Source: CAWCAW01 sp963714125 (lineage in GTDB: Bacteria > Actinomycetota > Acidimicrobiia > Acidimicrobiales > UBA8190). Taken from it: a stretch of 64,000 nucleotides of DNA. Position numbers and translations under genes: made by a program. Below, piece by piece: positions 7,871-14,882 of the stretch. The DNA lies in assembly GCA_963714125.1 (NCBI GenBank), contig OY970234.1, positions 2,666,001 through 2,730,000 on the forward strand, in the 5' to 3' direction. The notes under the pieces were generated by a model, which saw only the letters and a list, made by a program, of their open reading frames with translations, was not told where the DNA came from and ran no database searches. Position 1 is the stretch's first letter, and the number at the start of each line of letters is the position of its first letter.

Positions 7871-10237
7871 GTGACGGTTTCTCCTGTTCCAACGACGAAG
7901 CACCATGGCGGGCACTCGTCTGGACAAGCGGCACGTGGACACACCCGGACATGGCGGCGATGCGTCGCCGCGGCGGGATCCGTGCTCGGCCTGGCCTCGG
8001 TGGCAGTGGTGACCGACCTCGGCACGACGGTGGTGCCGGCGAGCGCCTCTCCCACGCCCACCTTCACGTTGGAATGGTCGCATCTGCTCAATGACACCCA
8101 CAGCCCGGTGGCGTTGTCGTCGCCCACAGTGGCCGATCTTCCCAGCGGGCCGGCGGCCGTCTTCGGCGACAGGGCCGGCAACGTCTACGCCTACAACCTC
8201 AGCACCGGCGCCGAGGACTGGGACTTCTCCACCGGCGGCGTACCCGTCGACTCCCCTCCCTCGGTGGCCCCTATCAACGCCAACGGCATTGATTCGGTCT
8301 ACGTCGGTGTCGGCAACTCTGCCGATCCCAACGCCGGCGGCTACCAAGCCATCTCCCCGACGGGTTCGTCGTTGTGGTTCCACAACGCCACCAACCCCAC
8401 CACCGACCCCACCACCGACAACGGCGTGCAAGCAGGACTGGCCGTCGGTGACCTGCAGGGCGGCACCGACGTGGTGGCCGGATCGCTCGGTGAGAACGAG
8501 TACGCCATGAATGCCACCAACGGCAGCGTGCTCAACGGGTTCCCGTGGTTCGACGCCGACAGCAACTTCACCACGCCCGCCATCGCCGACGTATTGCACA
8601 ACGGCCAGAACCAGATCGTCGAAGGTGGCGACTCCACCGCCGGCACCGCGTACCAGTACACGTACTCCAACGGCGGACATCTGCGCATCTTGAGCGCCAA
8701 CGGCAACGCCGGGACGAGCGAACCCAACGACGGGCTCGTGTGCCAGTACAACACCAACGAGACGGTGCAGTCCTCCCCCGCCGTGGGCGAGTTCTTTGGC
8801 AACAGCAATGTGGGCGTCGTCTTCGGCACCGGCACCACCTACGGGGGCGTCAGCAACGAAGACCAGGTGCTCGCCGTCAACTCGAGCTGTGGCTTGGCCT
8901 GGTCCCACACCCTCGACGGGAGCACGGCCAGCAGCCCCGCGTTGGCCGACGTCCTCGGCAACGGAGGGCTCCAGGTCGTCGAAGGCACCAGCTCCAGTTC
9001 CACCACCGGCTCGGTGTGGGCACTCAACGGGGCCAACGGCGCCACCGACTGGCAGACCAGCGTCGGCCCCGTCACCGGCTCCGTCGTTACCGCCGATCTC
9101 ACCAACTCCGGCTACCAGGATGTCCTTGTGCCTTTGTCGGGAAGCCCTTCGCTCAACGGGCTTGACATCCTCGACGGAAAAACCGGCCAGATCGTGACGT
9201 CCCTGGGCTCTGACCTGTCCCAAGGGATCTTCTTGCAGAACTCCCCCCTCGTGACCGAGGACGCCAACGGATCCATCGGCATCACCTTGGCCGGGTACAA
9301 CGCCGCCAACCAGGGAATCGTGGCCCACTACGAGGTAAATAGCTCCAGTGGCGCCAACGTGAACGAGACCGGGGCATGGCCCATGTTCCACCACGACCCC
9401 CAGCTCACCGGCGACGCCGGGACCCCGTTTACCTTGCAGGTGCCGTGCAGCGCACCCACGGCCACGCCCAAGGGCTACTACTTGCTCGGGTCAGACGGTG
9501 GAGTGTTCAACTTCGGCAACCTCCCGTTCTGCGGGTCGACAGGCTCGATCACATTGGCCCAACCCATGGTCGCTATCGTGCCCACCCATGACGCCGGTGG
9601 GTACTGGACGGTCGCCCGTGACGGCGGAACGTTCGCCTTCGGCGACGCCGCCTTCGTCGGATCACTGCCCGGTGCCGGGGTGCATGTCACCAATATCGTG
9701 GGCATGGTGCCCACCCGTTCCGGCGGCGGCTACTGGATGGTGGGATCCGACGGGGGTGCCTTTGCCTTTGGCAACGCCGGCTTCGTGGGATCACTGCCCG
9801 GTGATGGCGTGCACGTCAACAACATCGTGGGCATCGTGCCGACGTCGGACAACGAGGGGTACTGGATGGTGGGATCCGACGGTGGGGTCTTCGGCTTCGG
9901 CGACGCCCACTACGTTGGTTCTCTCCCCGGTGATGGCGTGCACGTCAACAACGTCGTGGGCATCGTGCCGACATCGAACAACGAGGGCTACTGGATGGTG
10001 GGATCCGACGGGGGCACCTTCGCCTTCGGCAACGCCTCCTATCTGGGATCACTGCCCGGCGACGGTGTGCACGTAAACAACATCGTGGGTATCGCGTCGA
10101 CCTCGAACAACGGGGGGTACTGGATGGTGGGTACCGACGGCGGGACATTCGCCTTCGGTGACGCTGGGTACGAAGGATCGCTCCCCGGTATCGGCGTGCA
10201 CGTCAACAACATCGTGGGCATCGCCGGCGCCCCCTAA
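7871..10237 (+). CDS. Secreted PQQ/FG-GAP-like beta-propeller protein with C-terminal YW-DGG-FGDA repeats
   Basis: A 788-residue exported protein. The N-terminus is Arg/His-rich, followed by a hydrophobic export segment (about residues 30-58, ending PASASPTPT). Residues about 65-520 form a beta-propeller-like domain with recurrent blades such as SSPTVADLPSGPAAVFGDR, SSPAVGEFFGNSNVGVVFG and SSPALADVLGNGG. The domain closes with a GAWPMFHHDPQLTG motif. From about residue 535 there are six repeats of about 43 residues of the GYWMVGSDGG-FAFG-A-GSLPGDGVHVNNIVGI type. The GTG at 7871 has GGAGG 5 nt upstream. The same repeat family ends the SpoIID protein at 2162-4309, so both probably bind the same surface partner. 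No catalytic motif is visible. Confidence 0.8.
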   Translation: MTVSPVPTTKHHGGHSSGQAARGHTRTWRRCVAAAGSVLGLASVAVVTDLGTTVVPASASPTPTFTLEWSHLLNDTHSPVALSSPTVADLPSGPAAVFGDRAGNVYAYNLSTGAEDWDFSTGGVPVDSPPSVAPINANGIDSVYVGVGNSADPNAGGYQAISPTGSSLWFHNATNPTTDPTTDNGVQAGLAVGDLQGGTDVVAGSLGENEYAMNATNGSVLNGFPWFDADSNFTTPAIADVLHNGQNQIVEGGDSTAGTAYQYTYSNGGHLRILSANGNAGTSEPNDGLVCQYNTNETVQSSPAVGEFFGNSNVGVVFGTGTTYGGVSNEDQVLAVNSSCGLAWSHTLDGSTASSPALADVLGNGGLQVVEGTSSSSTTGSVWALNGANGATDWQTSVGPVTGSVVTADLTNSGYQDVLVPLSGSPSLNGLDILDGKTGQIVTSLGSDLSQGIFLQNSPLVTEDANGSIGITLAGYNAANQGIVAHYEVNSSSGANVNETGAWPMFHHDPQLTGDAGTPFTLQVPCSAPTATPKGYYLLGSDGGVFNFGNLPFCGSTGSITLAQPMVAIVPTHDAGGYWTVARDGGTFAFGDAAFVGSLPGAGVHVTNIVGMVPTRSGGGYWMVGSDGGAFAFGNAGFVGSLPGDGVHVNNIVGIVPTSDNEGYWMVGSDGGVFGFGDAHYVGSLPGDGVHVNNVVGIVPTSNNEGYWMVGSDGGTFAFGNASYLGSLPGDGVHVNNIVGIASTSNNGGYWMVGTDGGTFAFGDAGYEGSLPGIGVHVNNIVGIAGAP
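9475..10233 (+). repeat. Tandem 129-bp coding repeats (FGDA-type units)
   Basis: Six in-frame units of about 129 bp. Units three to six share almost identical DNA around the GSLPGDGVHVNNIVGI segment, pointing to recent duplication or gene conversion, while the first unit (Cys-containing) is divergent. Confidence 0.8.
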
Positions 10238-10246
10238 ACACGTGAG

Positions 10247-10277
10247 CCAGCCCGCCGGTGAAAAGCCGGCGGGCTGG
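10247..10277. terminator. Strong bidirectional hairpin between convergent genes
   Basis: A perfect 12-bp stem (CCAGCCCGCCGG with CCGGCGGGCTGG) encloses a 7-nt loop. It sits between the end of the propeller gene at 10237 and the end of the methyltransferase at 10281. It lacks a T-run, as is common in high-GC actinobacteria. Confidence 0.7.
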
Positions 10278-10280
10278 GCC

Positions 10281-11255
10281 TCAACCCGACAGCAACGGGT
10301 GATGGAGTCCCAGCTCGACGAGGGTTTTGTCGGGGTCTCGGGGCAGCCCCATCGACTCGTCGGCGCCTTCCACCGCGCAGACGTAGACATTCCACGCCAC
10401 CGGCAAAATCGGTGAAGGGGAGATGTCCTTGTAAATGCGAGCCTCGATGTCCGCACGCCGCGTGAACCCGGCTTCGGCGAAACGGCTGGTCCACCACCGA
10501 TACGAGGCGATGGTGAGATGCCCCTCCACGGGACGGCCCTCCACATCTCGAGCCAGATCCTCATAGGCCACCGGGCCGTCGTAGTCAGGACCCAACGAGC
10601 GGTAGTGCTCGAGTCGCTCGGGGCGCACCTTGCCCTCGTAGAAACCATCGGGACCGGCGTCGTTGTTGGGCCCGAACGAAGGAATGGTGGCGTAGAGGTA
10701 GCCGCCACACACCCGGCGCAGCTCAGCCACGACCCCGGCCACATCGTCGGGAGGAATGTGCTCGAGCGTCTCGAGCACCGTGACCACATCGAAGGCGCCG
10801 TCACCCCACGGCAGTCCGTTGCGCAGGTCGTTGACAACGACGTGACCGCGCGCCCCGGGTGTGGCGTGCTCGATGGCATACCGGCTTCCGTCACAGCCCT
10901 GCGCGTCGATGCCGAGCTCGCGCAGAACCTCCACCACAAATCCTGACGCGCAGCCCACGTCAGCGGCCCGACGGACGCCGGAGAAGTTGCGCCACACGAG
11001 CCAGCCCGCCACATCGGCGTTGGAACTCTGCCGATCGTACGACCCATACCCGGAGCGACCATCGCCGCCGGGGTCACGGCCGTTGCCGAAGTAGGCGGCG
11101 CCGTAGATCCCATCGGGATCGGCGTCGGCCGACGCCGCACTCAACTCGTGGCCGGTACGCGCCATGGCCGCACGCGCCAGTGAGCTCGATGCCGCCATGC
11201 GCCGCAGCGCCCGGCGAGCGGTGGTGACCATGGTCCGCGACGTCTCGCCAGGCAT
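10281..11255 (-). CDS. Class I SAM-dependent methyltransferase
   Basis: About 324 residues with a clear Rossmann methyltransferase core. Motif I is AADVGCASGFVVEVLRELG, the acidic motif II lies in GCDGSRYAIEHA, motif IV is FDVVTVLETLEHIPPDDV, and a C-terminal extension carries RYW-type aromatic segments. Methyltransferases of this shape in glycan clusters methylate sugars, or lipid or protein carriers; the acceptor is not deducible. The ATG at 11255 is preceded 7 nt upstream by TACCGT, a leaderless-type -10. The gene is divergent from 11306, only 50 bp away, so the two may share a control region. It ends against a strong hairpin at 10247-10277. Confidence 0.82.
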   Translation of the reverse strand: MPGETSRTMVTTARRALRRMAASSSLARAAMARTGHELSAASADADPDGIYGAAYFGNGRDPGGDGRSGYGSYDRQSSNADVAGWLVWRNFSGVRRAADVGCASGFVVEVLRELGIDAQGCDGSRYAIEHATPGARGHVVVNDLRNGLPWGDGAFDVVTVLETLEHIPPDDVAGVVAELRRVCGGYLYATIPSFGPNNDAGPDGFYEGKVRPERLEHYRSLGPDYDGPVAYEDLARDVEGRPVEGHLTIASYRWWTSRFAEAGFTRRADIEARIYKDISPSPILPVAWNVYVCAVEGADESMGLPRDPDKTLVELGLHHPLLSG

Positions 11256-11262
11256 GACGCCG

Positions 11263-11296
11263 ACGGTAGCGTGCGCAGAAGGGCTCCTGCTACGGT
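11263..11296. promoter_or_regulatory. Divergent leaderless-type promoter pair
   Basis: In the 50-bp gap between two divergent methyltransferase genes, TACCGT (minus strand, 11263-11268) lies 7 nt before the ATG at 11255, and TACGGT (plus strand, 11291-11296) lies 9 nt before the ATG at 11306. Neither start has a Shine-Dalgarno sequence, consistent with transcription starting at or near the ATG. Convincing -35 elements are not seen. Confidence 0.45.
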
Positions 11297-11305
11297 CGGC
11301 CACCC

Positions 11306-12235
11306 ATGGCCGAACCCACCGTGTCCGAGCGGGTCATCAACGTGGCCAAGGAACCGGTGCGGCGCTACCGACGTCGGGCCGCCAACGCCAAGCTCAGCCC
11401 CGAGCAGTGGCTCACGGTGGTCTACGAGCTCCTGTTGCACCGCCGTCCCGATGCCGCGGGGACGGCGACGTATCTGCCCCCGCTGCGCGCCGGCACGCAA
11501 ACGCCGGCTCAGCTGGCGGAGTGGGTCCTGGCGTCAGGTGAGTGGTGGGGCGGTGTGCAGTTCACCGAACTGCTGCCGTCGTTGCATTTCAGCCGCAGCG
11601 TCTTCGTCCGCTCGCTGCCCAAAGCAAAACGCATCTTGGATCTCGGTGGTACGTCCCTGGGGTCGCCGCAAGGGGCGATGGTCCTCATGGGATACCCCTA
11701 CGCCTTCGAAGAGCTGATCATCATCGACCTGCCCCAAGACGAACGCAACGAGCTGTACCAAGAGCAGAAGTCCCTTGAGGCCTTTCAATCCGCTCTCGGA
11801 CCGGTCTCATACCGGTACCACTCCATGTCGGATCTCTCCGCCTACGCCGACAACAGCTTCGATCTCGTCTATAGCGGCCAGAGCATCGAGCATGTGCCGG
11901 TAGAAGAAGCCGACGTCGTGCTCCGAGAAACCGCCCGCGTCCTTCGCCCTGGGGGATTTCTGGCTTTGGACACGCCCAATGCCAGGGTGTGTCGGCTCCA
12001 GCAACCGGAGTTGATCAACCCCGACCACGACTACGAATACACGCACCAAGAGATGGTGGAGAAGTTCCAGCGGGCGGGCTTCGACATCCTCGAATCCAAA
12101 GGACTCAACTACGCCGGGCGGTCACTGGCGCGCGGCGAGTTTTCCTTGTCCGAGGTGGCCACCGATCGCGGTCTCTACGCCGACATCGAGAGCTGCTACC
12201 TCCTCAGCTATATCTGCCGCACCCCGGCAACCTGA
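11306..12235 (+). CDS. SAM-dependent methyltransferase with N-terminal DUF4214-like segment
   Basis: A 309-residue protein. Residues about 30-75 (SPEQWLTVVYELLLHRRPDA, then AQLAEWVLASGEW) resemble the short DUF4214-type helical module often fused to glycan enzymes. The methyltransferase core follows: motif I KRILDLGGTSLGSPQG, an acidic strand end at LIIIDLPQDER, and motif IV FDLVYSGQSIEHVPVEEAD with VLRPGGFLALDTPNAR. Motif I lacks the full glycine pattern (GGTSLG), but the family usually tolerates this. It probably methylates a carbohydrate or carrier in the polysaccharide locus. A TACGGT box 9 nt upstream and no Shine-Dalgarno sequence suggest a leaderless mRNA. Confidence 0.8.
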   Translation: MAEPTVSERVINVAKEPVRRYRRRAANAKLSPEQWLTVVYELLLHRRPDAAGTATYLPPLRAGTQTPAQLAEWVLASGEWWGGVQFTELLPSLHFSRSVFVRSLPKAKRILDLGGTSLGSPQGAMVLMGYPYAFEELIIIDLPQDERNELYQEQKSLEAFQSALGPVSYRYHSMSDLSAYADNSFDLVYSGQSIEHVPVEEADVVLRETARVLRPGGFLALDTPNARVCRLQQPELINPDHDYEYTHQEMVEKFQRAGFDILESKGLNYAGRSLARGEFSLSEVATDRGLYADIESCYLLSYICRTPAT

Positions 12236-12295
12236 ACACCCAGGGTGCGCTGAACACCCCGGGCCCCGGTGACCACCGGTAGTGTGATCGCCGGC

Positions 12296-12312
12296 AGGAG
12301 GTTTCGACCCTG
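12296..12312 (+). promoter_or_regulatory. Shine-Dalgarno sequence deciding a CTG start
   Basis: AGGAGG at 12296-12301 is followed by 8 nt and then CTG at 12310. No other start codon is suitably placed; an in-frame stop at 12280 limits upstream extension. Confidence 0.5.
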
Positions 12313-13335
12313 AGCGAGGACGCGGCCATCTCCGACGCCCAGTCGGTGGCACAACAAGACGAAGACATGGCGGCGTACCTGGCCACCGTGCGGCGCCAGA
12401 TCGAGGAAGAGGCGCGCGCCAAGCGCGCCTCAGGCGCGCTGCCCTTGCATGTCGAGCACGAGCTTGACGAGCTCTTCTTGCGCTATTCGCCCCACGGCGG
12501 CCGCTGGGTCACCTTGCGCGACGTGCTGCGCGTTGTCGATGCGGCGGCCTTCATCGATCCCGTGGTTCCCGTCGAATCCAACCGTCCCGGTGGCGCTGTC
12601 ATCAAACGCACGTTGCGCTCGGCCAGCCTGTGGTACCTCAGCTTTGTCACCGCTCAGGTCAGCCAGTTCACCACCGCCGTCAGCCGCGCCCTGCACGTCA
12701 TCGACATGCAGGTAAGCGAGCTCAACCGACGGCTCGAGGCCGTGCAGGGACCACCGTCGGTCATGGTGGACGTCGAATGGGCCCATGGGCTCGGCGCCTG
12801 GTGGGTGGGCACTGCCACCGCCGCCCTGACAGCGAGCACCGAACGCGTCCTGCATGGCGGCTGCGGCAACGGATGGCTGGTGGGAGAACTCACCGCCGCC
12901 GGCGTTGACGCCTACGGGGTAGACCCCCGGGCCCAGCGCATCGACGGCGCCGAGCTGGCCGGCATGGATCTCCGCGCCGAAGGAGTGCTCGAGCACCTCC
13001 AAGGTGTCGAGACCGACACGCTGGGCGGCCTCGTGCTCACCGGGGTCATCGAAGGTGCGGACCACGTCGAGCGGCGCCGTCTTCTCGAACACGCCGTGGC
13101 CGGCCTGGCCCCCACCGGGACGCTCATCATCCACAGCCTTTCGCCATCGGGGTGGGACGCCGCCGATGCCCCCGTCGAAGCCGACCTCGTGCCCGCCCGG
13201 CCGCCGCGTCCGGCCTCCTGGCACCGCATCCTCGGCGACTTGGGACTGCAGGCGACGGTCACCGACGGTCCCGACGGGCGCGATTACCTCGTGGTGGGCA
13301 CGGTGCGTGCCGACGCGGCACAGGGCGCCGGATGA
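12310..13335 (+). CDS. Coiled-coil methyltransferase-like protein (copy 2 of 3), probable CTG start
   Basis: About 341 residues. The N-terminal helical part includes HVEHELDELFLRYSPHGGRW. A long amphipathic helix lies at about residues 105-146 (SRALHVIDMQVSELNRRLEA), followed by a methyltransferase-like core with the best-preserved SAM motif of the three paralogs, RVLHGGCGNGWLVGELTAAG, and DAYGVDPRAQ. Later strands follow (GGLVLTGVIEGADHVERRR). An in-frame CTG at 12310 sits 8 nt after a perfect AGGAGG (12296-12301), whereas the GTG at 12346 has no ribosome-binding site; hence CTG is preferred. It is followed after 13 bp by a GT4 gene. The function is inferred to be linked to that glycosyltransferase; the catalytic state is unknown. 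Confidence 0.65.
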   Translation: MSEDAAISDAQSVAQQDEDMAAYLATVRRQIEEEARAKRASGALPLHVEHELDELFLRYSPHGGRWVTLRDVLRVVDAAAFIDPVVPVESNRPGGAVIKRTLRSASLWYLSFVTAQVSQFTTAVSRALHVIDMQVSELNRRLEAVQGPPSVMVDVEWAHGLGAWWVGTATAALTASTERVLHGGCGNGWLVGELTAAGVDAYGVDPRAQRIDGAELAGMDLRAEGVLEHLQGVETDTLGGLVLTGVIEGADHVERRRLLEHAVAGLAPTGTLIIHSLSPSGWDAADAPVEADLVPARPPRPASWHRILGDLGLQATVTDGPDGRDYLVVGTVRADAAQGAG

Positions 13336-13348
13336 CCAACGCGCACCG

Positions 13349-14548
13349 GTGAAGGTCGCCTTCGTCACCCCTCGCTACGGACCCGACGTCATCGGCGGCG
13401 CCGAAGCCGCTGCCCGCCAGATCGCCGAGCACCTCACGGCGCAGACCGACGCCGTCGTCGAAGTGTTCACCACCTGCGCGCTGGATCACCTGACGTGGAA
13501 CAACGTCCTGCCCGCCGGCGACAGCACCCTGAACGGGGTCACCGTCCACCGCCTCGCGTCGACGTCGGGACGCCAGCCCGAGTTCTACGAACTCGACGGT
13601 CGCCTGCGGCCCGCCCCGGGCGAGGCCACCGCCGAGCAGGCCCGGCGCTGGGTAGAGCTCAACGGGCCGGTCACCCCCGATCTCGTCGACGGCCTTCGCC
13701 ACAGCGACGCCGACGTCTTTGTCTTCTACCCCTACCTCTATTACCCCACCGTCTTCGGGATGCCGGCGGTATCGGCCCCGTGCGTCCTGCATCCCGCCGC
13801 CCATGACGAACCGGCGCTGTATCTGCCCGTGTTCGAAGAGACCTTTGCGGGCGCCGACGCGCTGGTCTTTCAGACCATGGCCGAACGACGCCTGGTGCAG
13901 CAGGTACATCGCGTCGGGCAAAGCCCCCAGATCCTCCTGGGTCTGGGGGTCTCCGAGGTGGTCGAAGGAGGTCGGCCCGGTGCCCAGGTGCTCGGGATCG
14001 GTGACCGCCCCTACGTCGTCAGCGTCGGACGCGTCGATGATCACAAGGGATCTTCGATGCTGGCCGCCTTCTTCCGCGCCTACAAGACCCGCCACCCCGG
14101 GCCCCTGGCTTTGGCTCTGGTCGGACCGGTGGCGGCATTGATCGAGCCCGATGAGGACGTCATCCTCACCGGCACCGTGAGCGAAGCCGACAAGTGGGAC
14201 ATCATGCGAGACGCCATGGTGTCGATCTCACCATCGGCCTTGGAGGCCTTTTCGCTCGTCGTGGTGGAATCGTGGGTGAAGTCGGTCCCCATGGTCGTCA
14301 ACGCCACCTGTGGGGCCACCCGCGAGCACTGCGAGCGTTCGGGCGGCGGCTTGTGGTTCGGGTCCTATCAGCAGTTCGAAGCCGTCTTGGAGCACCTGAC
14401 CGCCGATCCCGAGTTGCGCGCCGTGCTCGGGGCCAACGGCCACGCCTACGTGGAGAAGTACTTCCAGTGGCCCGGTCTCATCAGCCGCTATGAGCGTTTT
14501 CTGGGCCTGGTGATTGAGCGCCACCGTGCTCGCCGGGGCGCGGCCTGA
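13349..14548 (+). CDS. GT4-type glycosyltransferase (paralog of 18228-19454)
   Basis: A 399-residue GT-B glycosyltransferase. The N-terminus is VKVAFVTPRYGPDVIGGAEA, the glycine-rich acceptor-side loop of GT4 enzymes. The donor half has PYVVSVGRVDDHKGSSML and the EX7E-like segment LEAFSLVVVESWVKSVPMV. In the paralog at 18228 the same block reads ESFSLVVLEAWLAGAPVV. The start GTG at 13349 is 13 bp after the coiled-coil gene, in which the open frame otherwise continues. The gene is the second member of the repeated coiled-coil plus GT4 module and presumably adds a hexose-type sugar to the exported polymer. Donor and acceptor cannot be named. Confidence 0.86.
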   Translation: MKVAFVTPRYGPDVIGGAEAAARQIAEHLTAQTDAVVEVFTTCALDHLTWNNVLPAGDSTLNGVTVHRLASTSGRQPEFYELDGRLRPAPGEATAEQARRWVELNGPVTPDLVDGLRHSDADVFVFYPYLYYPTVFGMPAVSAPCVLHPAAHDEPALYLPVFEETFAGADALVFQTMAERRLVQQVHRVGQSPQILLGLGVSEVVEGGRPGAQVLGIGDRPYVVSVGRVDDHKGSSMLAAFFRAYKTRHPGPLALALVGPVAALIEPDEDVILTGTVSEADKWDIMRDAMVSISPSALEAFSLVVVESWVKSVPMVVNATCGATREHCERSGGGLWFGSYQQFEAVLEHLTADPELRAVLGANGHAYVEKYFQWPGLISRYERFLGLVIERHRARRGAA

Positions 14549-14566
14549 GCCTCCTGGGCACGTGCC

Positions 14567-14596
14567 TTGACCCTCATCGGCGGGGGTGGCCATCCT
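14567..14596 (+). promoter_or_regulatory. Promoter for the 14604 operon (leaderless type)
   Basis: TTGACC (14567-14572) and CATCCT (14591-14596) are spaced by 18 bp. The GTG at 14604 begins 7 nt after the -10 box, exactly where transcription would start. Confidence 0.5.
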
Positions 14597-14603
14597 AGGG
14601 ACC

Positions 14604-14882
14604 GTGAAACGCCTCGTGAAACGCGTGCTCGGTGCCATGGAACGTCGACTGTTCTCGCAGCTACTCGGACGCATGGACGCGCTTGAGACACATGTTTCGA
14701 CGCGCCTCGATGCCTTTGAACGCCGGCTGAACGAAGTGCAGGCGGCCGCCGAGACCTCCGCGGCCCGCTCGGCCGCCACCATCGAGTACGCGCACGGCAC
14801 GGCGGAAACCGAAGCCCGCGTCACCCGGCGCGTCGAGGACATCGAGCGACTGCTCGGGGCCACCACACCCGGTACACCTTGA
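14604..14882 (+). CDS. Small coiled-coil protein of the polysaccharide locus
   Basis: A 92-residue, almost wholly helical protein (VKRLVKRVLGAMERRLFSQL, then heptad patterns through TRLDAFERRLNEVQ and RRVEDIERLLGA). There is no signal peptide and no known domain that I recognise. Its stop overlaps the TTG start of the following double glycosyltransferase (TTGA), so the two are translationally coupled. It may scaffold or tether the glycosyltransferase in the way the coiled-coil methyltransferase-like proteins are proposed to; this is inference from position and shape. GTG at 14604 is favoured over GTG at 14586 because it lies just behind a promoter. Confidence 0.6.
   Translation: MKRLVKRVLGAMERRLFSQLLGRMDALETHVSTRLDAFERRLNEVQAAAETSAARSAATIEYAHGTAETEARVTRRVEDIERLLGATTPGTP

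Noticed and set aside
7850..9394. A 514-codon minus-strand open frame opposite the propeller gene
   Set aside because: Shadow of a high-GC coding region: Gly/Val/Asp-rich low complexity, no ribosome-binding site, no family pattern; the plus-strand gene has a signal segment, repeats and GGAGG.
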